Shown: piece by piece, positions 49,201 to 64,000 of the stretch
Numbering within the stretch: the first letter of the stretch is position 1
Layout: the number at the start of each line of letters is the position of its first letter
From: Xiphophorus maculatus
Taxonomy: Eukaryota; Chordata; Actinopteri; Cyprinodontiformes; Poeciliidae
NCBI RefSeq assembly: GCF_002775205.1
Contig: NC_036464.1
Location: forward strand, 26,442,288-26,506,287
Direction of reading: 5' to 3'
DNA: 64,000 bases
Notes under the pieces: model-generated
Database searches by the model: none
Seen by the model: the letters and a program-made list of their open reading frames with translations, nothing else
Told to the model about the DNA's origin: nothing
Made by a program: the position numbers and the translations under genes

Positions 49201-52200
49201 CCTCTTCATATAGGGACAAGTTGGAGCTTTATTTTTCTTAATAGATAAAGTCAGACCACAAATTTGTGTGCAGACAAATGCTACTTATACAGATGGTATA
49301 TGGGTCATATCTCTACTTTTTAAGAGCTACTTTACCTCCTAATAGGATGAAAATGTTGCCTTGGTAAACAAAGTCTACTGGCTTGTGTGTTTTTGCTGGA
49401 GGGTCTGCTCATCTCCAGCTGTCCTCTGCAGTGAGACCTGCAGGCTCAGCTCTTTTTGGGGTTTTTTTTCCCCTCACTGGAGAACTGTGACACAAACATG
49501 AATCAGCACAAGCATGTGAATTGTTTTCTCCCTTTAAAACCTCATTTACAGTGTGATGTTAGCATAAAATGAGGTAATAATTGTGTTTTTTGTGGTCTGT
49601 TACAGGGGGAACCATAAGGTGGAGGACGCCTGCGAAATGTACGCGAGAGCAGCCAACATGTTTAAGATGGCAAAGAACTGGAGTGGTAGGTGGTGAGCTA
49701 CACTGAAAAACAATCCATGTTAACAGCTAATGTGGAGGACAGTGTCCGCTCCAAATAAAGCAGCAAATAATAACTCATACTGAGTAAACTGTAGCTGATT
49801 AGATGTGCTTCCTGAACACCAAGTCTGACAATAAGAGATTTCTATTAGTTCATGAGTTTAGTTGTGAACGTTCCAACTATTAACTCTGTGCGTTCAGCTG
49901 CAGGGAACGCATTCTGCCAGGCTGCCCGGCTCCACATGCAGCTTCAGAACAAACTGGACTCCGCCACGAGCTTCGTTGATGCCGGCAACGCCTACAAGAA
50001 GGCCGACCCGCAGGGTGAGAGCCGCCACGGCAGGGTGTTTGGGTTTCATGAAACAGAGATGGGCTTAGATGTTGGACAGAAAGTTTAAATTTAGTCTCAT
50101 CTGAACAGAGGACAATCTCCCACAACTTTAGTGGGAGACTGTCAATATATTATTTAACCAGGTTAGTTCCATTGACATCAGAGATCATTTTTACAATTGT
50201 GACCTGTCTAATCTACATGGCTCAGGTCAAACAGCAAACTGGATTCTTATGGTTCTGTCAGATGTTGTTGTAGAAGCTAACGCTGCTTCAAGCGCCTACA
50301 CATCTTTCTCCTTGATCTGTCTGCTATGTTTCTTGGTCTTAATTAGGGATGAATTATGAATTATGAAATCAGTATGACGATATGTTGAGCAGTTCAGCTT
50401 GACAACGATAAACGGACAATGACCCCCAATTTATACTGCTTGTGTCTCCGCTTTGCCATGGAACAGACTACACAGTAATTATGCACATATTACAGTCAAT
50501 AAGAGGGGCATGAGCATAATATATCTATACACAGCTACCAAAGACAAAAACAACTTTAAAAAAAAAAAAAACACCCAAAATACCGACATGGGTGCAGTTC
50601 TAAGTTTCTGTGTGGGTTAATTTTCGGTTTATCCCCCAGGCCTCGTCTTAGTGATTGTGTTTGTCTGCTAATGTTCTCTAACAAACCTTTGAGGCCTTCA
50701 CACAACAATTTGATTCAACCTGAGTCTAGATTACACACACGTAGACTATCTTTATCAAGTAGTTATCTTCTGAAGGTAATAATTTGCACTTTATTTTATT
50801 TAGGCCAATCAGCCTAATCAAATAGTCTCACTAAATAGGGCGCTTGATCTGTTGTTGTACCAAGCTGAGCCGCAGCAGAACGTACCAATCCTGCACACAA
50901 CGTTTGAAAAAATTTGGATTTTTCTGAAAACAAGTTAATTTTTGTGCCAATGTCAATGTCAATGTCAAATTTATTTATATAGCACCTTACAGCAGACAAG
51001 ACTGCACCAAAGTGCTGCACAAAATAACAACACAAAAACAACAACACAATGACAAAACAGAACACACATCATTTAAATGCCAAAGAGTAAAAATGAGTTT
51101 TAAGAAGCGATTTAAAATGGTCCAGGCTGTGGGCAGATCTAATCTGGAAAGGTAAGTTATTCCATAAAACAGGAGCAGCAACAGAAAAAGCTCGATCTCC
51201 TTTCCTCTTAAGTCGAGTTCGAGGAACTGTAAGTAATAACTGATTATTTGATCGTAGCGTTCTGGACACAGACTGGAAATTTAAAAGGTCCCGAAGTAAA
51301 CCTTTTAGCCAAAGTAAAATAAACTTCACAAAACTTGTATGACTGTAACGGCTAAAAGCAGATTCTAAGGCTTTACAAAGAGACAGAGTCTGAGTTTGGC
51401 TGTAATTTATTATGCAAATTTAGTTTTACGTTCCAGAAGGAAGCATTGGGACGTTTTCTACCATTCCCATCCCAGCATCGTCGGTTACTGGCTTGTCATT
51501 CAACTCTTGAGTGCAGGTGTGTGAAGCATTAAAATGGGTCAAAGTGTCGCTCGAGGAAAAGGGATATCTAGGTTTCTTCATGAGGCGCTTAATGAAGCAG
51601 TGTAGGTTAGCAGGTTAACAGTCACAGAGGAAGCAAACCGAGATAAAAACCTTTAATTTTATTTAATAGACTCAGAAAGACTTCATAAGCGTTTCCTCTC
51701 CTTTCTACCCGTCTCTCTTTCCAGAGGCCATCAACTGTCTAAACCAGGCCATTGACATCTACACTGACATGGTAAGCACTGCTGATTCCTCTGTGTGGGA
51801 CTCAGACCTTTGAATAAAACATAATATGCGTGTGTTTGTGTTGTTGTACCAGGGCCGGTTTACCATCGCAGCCAAACATCATATCACCATAGCAGAGGTT
51901 TATGAATCTGAGCTGGTGGATATTGAAAAGGTAAAATGATATTTTTTTCTTCCTGATATAAACCTGACGTGACATTTGTATTAAGCAAACTAACTGAATG
52001 TGATTGTGTTTGTTCAGGCCATTGCTCACTATGAGCAGGCAGCAGATTATTACAAGGGAGAGGAGTCAAACAGGTAAACATGTTAATAATAAATGTCAAA
52101 TAAACAGAACACACATGGCAAACACGCACACACTCACACACACACACACAGTGCCCTGGATTAGTATCTAGATATCTTGTTGTATGTTTTTTGGTTGATA

Positions 52201-54157
52201 CTGAGATTTTACAATGCTTTCATCAATAGAGTAATTCATTCAGGTGATGTCCAGTTCAACAGATGAGGAACTGCATATATTCAGTGTTTCTCTAGTCTGG
52301 TCATTGCCTCCCTCTGCCATTCAGCTCGATTCAAATCTCCCTTCACACCACAGTCTGGGCTTTCTCCCATTGAAGGGAATGTCTCTGGTAGAATGTCATC
52401 CTGTCCAATCAGCGAATAGAAAGAGAAGTTGTGAATATTGACATTGATTTGCTGCACTGTTTTAGAATTGTAGCCTGTCTGTAGCTTCAGCAATGATTTT
52501 GGAAGAAGTAAATGAAGACGTTTGGTCTGTGTTGGTCACGCCTCCAAATATTGAATGAACATGAACAGCCACATCGTTCAAATCTCTTTGCAGAGGAGGA
52601 CGGTTGTTTACAGCCATCCATGCATTTTTCAGTAAGCTTCATAGTGTTGGCCAAATGCTAGCGATTTGGATAAAATTTAATGTAATTACGAGAAATGGCC
52701 AAAGGATGGCAGTGTTGGGTGAAAAATCTATCATGAGCATGGAGAGCAATAGAAAGTGTTTAAATAGAATAGACGTAGATCTGTGGTGGTGCTCTGGATT
52801 CTTGAGAACCACAGGAATCCAGGTAGATATTCTTGATTCCTGGACATCACCTCCCTGGTGGTTAGGATGCCTGAGCCACATCAACTGGTGCCTCTCCATG
52901 GGCAGATGCAGCCGCTCTACTCTGATGGAGCGTCTGATCCTATCTCTAAGGGAGAGCCTAGATTCCCTGCAGAGGAAACTCATCTCCGCTTGTATCCACA
53001 ATCTAGTTCTATCAGTCACTTCCCAAAGGAATGTAGATTGACTGGCCAAGTCTTTCTTCATCTCAAATAACCAGTGCAGTCAATGCTCACATCACTGCCA
53101 GCAGTAGATGGTTACATTTTTTACAATCTATGCAACAAACTTTTACCTCTGGGGTGGTATTTCATATGAAAACTAGCTCTGAAACAAACGATAATGAGGT
53201 TGTCAGCGTTGCTTACACACTTCTACAGATCTATCACAGCAGTAGCTACTGAATAAAGATACAGAGTGATGAAGATTTCAGCACGAAAGGCAGACTACTG
53301 TGTTCCACTGATGAAGCAACAAGTTGTCTTTGTGTTTCAGCTCAGCTAACAAATGTCTTCTGAAGGTCGGACACTACAGCGCTCAACTGGAACAGTATCA
53401 GAAAGCCATCGAAATCTACGAACAGGTACCCAGCAGGGAGTAGTTCTTCATCCGCTTTGGGATTGTAGTTATGTTCGGGTGTGTTTAGATAAAGATATAA
53501 AAAATGGAATATGTTTGTGTGTGCGTGTGTGTTTCAGGTTGCTATGAGCACTATGGACAATCCTCTGCTGAAGTACAATGCCAAAGAGTATTTCTTCAAA
53601 GCGTCATTATGTCACTTCATAGTGGATGAGCTTAATGCTAAGGTAACACACTTCTGTCCATGTTCGGTTGTTCCACTGCTTCAGCTTTCAAGTGTTCAGT
53701 GTTAGCAGCTAGCTTACCTGAGCCTTGTGTTTTCCAGTTGGCCATAGAGAAGTATGAAGAGATGTTTCCAGCTTTCTCAGACTCAAGAGAGCTCAAACTG
53801 CTAAAGGTATGTGCCTTTCCTCATAAAAGGAAACATGCCTAAACATTTTCAAAGTAAGCAACATGCTAAAGCTCTAAGCAAAAAATTAACTGCTATTAGC
53901 GCATTAACGGATTAGTGCCCACCACTGGGAAAGCTTCTTTTTTCCATGGTTGCATCGTATTTCACTTTGCTGTGAAAGTAACGTTCCAAATTTCATTTGA
54001 ACAGAAACTCCTTGAGGCCCACGAGGAACAGAACAGCGAGGCGTTCACAGAGGCTGTGAAGGAGTTTGACTCCGTGTCCCGTCTGGACCAGTGGCTGACC
54101 ACAATGCTGCTCCGCATCAAAAAGACCATCCAGGGAGATGCTGGAGACTTAAAGTAG
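46201..54157 (+). CDS. napb: Beta-SNAP, NSF attachment protein (10 exons, 295 aa)
   Basis: SNAP proteins bind assembled SNARE complexes, recruit the ATPase NSF and allow disassembly and recycling after membrane fusion; beta-SNAP is the brain-enriched paralogue. Coding exons: 46201-46298, 49606-49685, 49898-50014, 51725-51771, 51853-51930, 52018-52073, 53341-53425, 53538-53642, 53738-53806, 54005-54157. They sum to 888 bp with consistent phases. The protein is TPR-like helical throughout. Visible landmarks are the membrane-attachment loop (SFLGGMFG, about 26-33), [73 protein letters not shown], and the C-terminus with [19 protein letters not shown]. Leu294, the penultimate residue, is the position known in alpha-SNAP to be required for stimulating [23 protein letters not shown] fits beta- better than alpha-SNAP. 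Length equals alpha-SNAP (295) and is near human beta-SNAP (298 as recalled). The paralogue letter (a or b duplicate) cannot be decided. Confidence 0.95.
46348..46373 (+). promoter_or_regulatory. napb: Canonical G-quadruplex motif beside the napb exon 1 donor
   Basis: Four G-runs of five, three, five and six bases are separated by loops TAA, CGA and A. The motif is on the coding strand, starting 49 bases after the exon 1 donor, so it exists in both promoter-proximal DNA and pre-mRNA. Confidence 0.75.
46606..46630. repeat. (GGA)n microsatellite
   Basis: About eight GGA units in the GC-rich 5' part of napb intron 1. Confidence 0.9.
48500..48990 (-). pseudogene. LINE reverse-transcriptase remnant
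   Basis: Read on the minus strand, the frame from 48801 to 48499 gives [53 protein letters not shown]. These are recognisable counterparts of the N-terminal reverse-transcriptase motifs of fish non-LTR elements. Upstream (48830-48990) encodes a degraded [18 protein letters not shown]. The catalytic YADD part is absent, and stops interrupt it. Confidence 0.8.
50943..51370 (-). pseudogene. LINE 3' end remnant
   Basis: The minus-strand frame 51329-51069 encodes [40 protein letters not shown] and KTHFYSLAF, a C-terminus very common in fish LINE ORF2 proteins. On the + strand the piece begins with a short TCAATG tandem and TTTATTTATATAGCACCTTA, the usual 3' tail of such elements in reverse. It is a 5'-truncated insertion in napb intron 3. 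Confidence 0.85.
52074..53340. other. napb: napb intron 6 with a retroelement fragment
   Basis: A CA-rich patch lies at about 52110-52150. About 52800-53050 includes CCTGAGCCACATCAACTGGT, CTATCTCTAAGGGAGAGCCT and GCAGAGGAAACTCATCTCCG. I recall these words from a widespread fish non-LTR retroelement tail. The open frames on both strands there are short and not conserved protein. Confidence 0.5.
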
Positions 54158-54870
54158 AGAAACATCAGAGAAGGGGAGAGAGAAAAAAACCAGGATGGTG
54201 GAGAAAAGTGGCAGAAAAGTGAATGGGGTTGAGGGAGGGAGGGATGGTGGCATTGAGAGAGTTTACAAATGTACATATCAGTCTGCATGTGACCCCAGTC
54301 AAATTAGCACCTCCTTTAAATCCCATTAAAGCACCCTGTGTCCCCCGTCCCACAGTATTGCTCCGTAACACTGGACAGAATTTCACTAAAAGAAACAAAG
54401 TGGGAAGATAATGTGTGTGTGCAGCAGAGAAAATGTGTGTGTGTGTTCACTCCAGTAGGATCAAATCTACTTTTTGATGAAGTGTGCATATATATATGAT
54501 ACTGAAAAATATAGAAATGCTATTTAAGAAATTGTTCATATTTATTGTCAATACTGAAGATATTGTTTGTTATTGTGCTCAGTGTTAAAATCTGTCTAAA
54601 TATTTTAGGTATCAGCCCTCTGTAATCTCCTCTTCTGTTTTCCTTCTGGCTTCACGCCACATCTGCGTTAGTAAAATCCCACCCTGTGATTGGTCGACTC
54701 TTGTGAGGGCGGAGCAATTAGTTAACAGCTAGTTTCTGTTGCTGCCTTCTTTGTGCATGTCTGCGTTGACCTAAATGTTCTGTGTTGTGCTATCATGTAA
54801 AAACCTGTGTAGCCTGATACATTTATGTGAAATCAGTAAATATGTACCTCAGATATTGAGCTGAAATAAA
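54158..54870 (+). other. napb: napb 3' UTR with polyadenylation signal
   Basis: Sequence after the TAG at 54155-54157 contains GA-rich and TG-rich patches and no further coding sequence. AATAAA at 54865-54870 is a good candidate signal and gives a 3' UTR of about 0.7 kb. Confidence 0.65.
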
Positions 54871-55839
54871 ACATCATCACTCTACATGTCGGTATTTATT
54901 CAGCAAGCAGATGAAATTGACTGTATTTAATATGTAACAATGCACCTTTAGCCAGCGCCTGTTCACTGAATGTTGTCTATTAGGAGTTCTGGATTTAACA
55001 TAGTTCCTCATATAACATCTGCATTACACATATATAGCTACATTTGGGTAGTAAAAAAAAAAACAAAAACAAACTACACATCGATTTGAAAACAAAATCT
55101 CCACAATAAAACGTGGTAGGATTATGGTGTTGGGATGTTTTTCTTCTCAGAAGTAAGAATTCTAGACAAAGATGATTTACAAACAGATGGAAATAAATAA
55201 TTCAGATCAATTCCGTTTATTTATATAGTACCAATTTACAATAAATATCACTTGAAGACATCTTAAAACAACAACTTTGCCCACTAACAAAGAATGGTGC
55301 AGGTGCACCTTAGTTGTGAGACAGAATCTTAAAAAACATCCAGAATATTACATTATTTGATTCCTGACATTGATTTCTTACACTTAAAGTGCAATATTGC
55401 AGGCCAGTCATTTTTTCCCTGATATTCAATTTTATATGTACCTGTAGCTAATTCAATTTCCTTTTGGGATCAAAGTATTTTTGAATTGAAGCGATTGAAA
55501 TGATACCAGGAGGAGTTTTCCGCATTTTGAAATATGTGCGATTAATTGCATTTGTTGTAACTGCAGACCTTATAAAAACTATTTTGCAATAAAACATTTT
55601 TTTAAATAATTTATTTAAAATATGTATTGAAATAACGTCTTTAATAAATTGACTCAATATGTGATGAACCGAAATCGGTTAACCTTTTAAATGAGTGTTT
55701 TTACATGTCTAGTAGGTACCTAGTCTGTTCATAAAGTGCGACTTTGATAACGAAAATCAGACATATAGGATTAAAATTACATGGGAACAAATATGGACGG
55801 AACACTCGGACTTTTTTCCCCCGAACACCTTCACGAATT
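54871..55839. other. Spacer between napb and cdc5l
   Basis: Under 1 kb of AT-rich sequence. TTCCGTTTATTTATATAGTA (about 55207) recalls the TTTATATAG tail of fish LINEs. No gene is seen. Confidence 0.6.
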
Positions 55840-55845
55840 CTGCGA

Positions 55846-55864
55846 CACTTCCGGTGCATGGCGG
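55846..55864 (+). promoter_or_regulatory. cdc5l: ETS and YY1 motifs in the cdc5l promoter
   Basis: CACTTCCGG (55846-55854) is a consensus ETS/GABP site and ATGGCGG (55858-55864) a YY1 core, three bases apart and about 135 bases before the start codon. Such motif pairs mark the initiation region of many TATA-less housekeeping promoters. Confidence 0.6.
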
Positions 55865-55996
55865 TTTCTCGTAGCATTCTGCATTTTGTTGGCTGTTAAT
55901 TTTTATATCACAGGATTGACGTTCCTCAGCTAAGGACTTGTGAGAAGAGCTGATTATTCCAGTTGTTGAAGGGAAACAAACGAGCGCGCCGTCAAG

Positions 55997-63124
<7,128 letters not shown>

Positions 63125-63339
63125 GCAACACATTCAATCTGAAACCAATCATAGGGACTCTAATGTAAAACATAACCTTCCACATCGTCGTATTGAACAG
63201 TTGTTTTTTTTGTTTTTTCCTGATCATCGCTTCAAACCTCTGAGAAGCTCTGCCTCTATGTGCTGATGTTGCTGTGATGCCCCAAGCTGCGTTTTGAGCA
63301 TGTTCAATAGTCGTCATCTCTTTACTAGTGACCAATAAA
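63125..63339 (+). terminator. cdc5l: cdc5l 3' UTR and polyadenylation signal
   Basis: AATAAA lies at 63334-63339 (CCAATAAAGTTTTTCATC), 210 bases after the TGA at 63122-63124. It is followed by T-rich sequence typical of a cleavage site. This is the clearest polyadenylation signal in the window. Confidence 0.8.
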
Positions 63340-64000
63340 GTTTTTCATCAATCAAACCCATAAGTCCTTGTATGCATGTTTAAGTCTTTATTACTAAAAA
63401 TGAACCAAACGACAAGAAAATGGATATAAACTTTGATGCTTCAGCAGGTGAGGAAAGCCATCCCACTCCTCCTGTACGCACTCTGAAAAAAAGAGGTGGG
63501 TCACCATAGGTCAAAGTTCACACATCCTGAATGGTAAATATTAGTCAAATACTACCACACTTTCATAATCACAACTGACAGCTGTTAGTTTTCGACGACC
63601 CTCAATCTACTTGCAGTTTTCTGACCAATCACATATCTTTACCATTACTGACTGTATTTTTTGTTTGAATAGTCACTAAATATAGCAATAAGGACAGTGG
63701 GCTGACTGTTAACTACATGACAAAGTGGATGGGTCACTACAGCCCTCTAGGCAGAGCAAATGGTTCACACTAATAGCGTTTCCATTACATATGTGAGAAA
63801 AACTTTATTGCTATTCTGCTAATGTTATAAACAATTTCACTATTGTGATGTTTGTTCATGCTATAATTAAATATAAAAGAAACACCATCATCCTCCTCCT
63901 ACCACTTCCTGTTGTCTTTTCCCCCCAGCAGTAACATCCAGTTCATCACATGACTTGTGTGACGCAAAAAATAATTTCGATAGGTCAGAACAACATCTAG
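63340..64000. other. Downstream intergenic sequence with a MITE at the window edge
   Basis: Nothing coding is seen. From about 63776 (GCGTTTCCATTACATATGTG) the sequence is a forward copy of the MITE family at 26383 and 44026, including CATCATCCTCCTCCTACCAC and GTAACATCCAGTTCATCACA. It runs off the end of the window. Confidence 0.6.

Larger units (their letters stand above)
46299..49605. other. napb: napb intron 1
   Basis: A 3.3-kb intron holding a G-quadruplex motif, a GGA microsatellite, a Tc1-like end (about 46930) and a LINE remnant (48500-48990). About 47080-47950 looks like old repeat sequence but I cannot name it. No additional exon was found. Confidence 0.6.

Noticed and set aside
52604-53061. 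Overlapping 145- and 140-codon open frames on opposite strands in napb intron 6
   Set aside because: The region resembles a non-LTR retroelement tail. The translations show no catalytic motif and both strands are open equally, as expected by chance.

Overview
This window is nuclear DNA of a ray-finned fish, most likely a teleost. It is AT-rich, with long repeat-filled introns next to introns under 100 bp, vertebrate GT-AG splice sites, and fish-type Tc1/mariner, MITE and LINE debris. No database was searched; every identification comes from translating the sequence and comparing it with remembered protein families.

Three complete protein-coding genes lie head to tail on the + strand. (1) A phospholipase C-beta gene of PLCB1 type, coding span 6079-43245, 32 coding exons, 1161 codons. 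All exon phases fit together without a stop, and the two catalytic histidines fall at residues 331 and 378. (2) A beta-SNAP gene (napb), coding span 46201-54157, 10 exons, 295 codons. (3) cdc5l, coding span 55997-63124, 19 exons, 809 codons. The spliceosomal gene cdc5l has a short upstream gap with housekeeping-type ETS and YY1 motifs. The products act in different processes: Gq/phosphoinositide signalling, SNARE disassembly, and pre-mRNA splicing. Their adjacency is a matter of synteny, not of an operon.

Layout: 1-5557 is intergenic repeat and microsatellite DNA; 5558-6078 is the probable plcb1 promoter and 5' UTR; 6079-43245 is plcb1, whose introns hold most of the mobile elements; 43246-44900 is the probable 3' UTR, carrying a (TATC)n array of about 160 bp; 44900-46200 is the AT-rich spacer and napb promoter; 46201-54870 is napb; 54870-55840 is spacer; 55840-63339 is cdc5l with its UTRs; 63340-64000 is downstream repeat DNA.

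The main points for a second look are: a U12-type (minor spliceosome) intron in plcb1 at 29335-29680; a roughly 2-kb element at 8709-10746 with complementary ends, a 3' hairpin and an internal array of eight 128/129-bp repeats, which looks like a Helentron/HINE-type rolling-circle element; a mariner/Tc1-type element at 39669-41475 carrying a 310-bp MITE nested at a TA site; a 52-bp near-perfect palindrome at 11775-11826; a palindromic element packed with AAATATTTAG motifs at 30856-31115; and two G-quadruplex motifs next to splice sites, one beside the napb exon 1 donor and one replacing the polypyrimidine tract at a cdc5l acceptor. I found no bacterial-type system, CRISPR array, tRNA, rRNA or viral gene.
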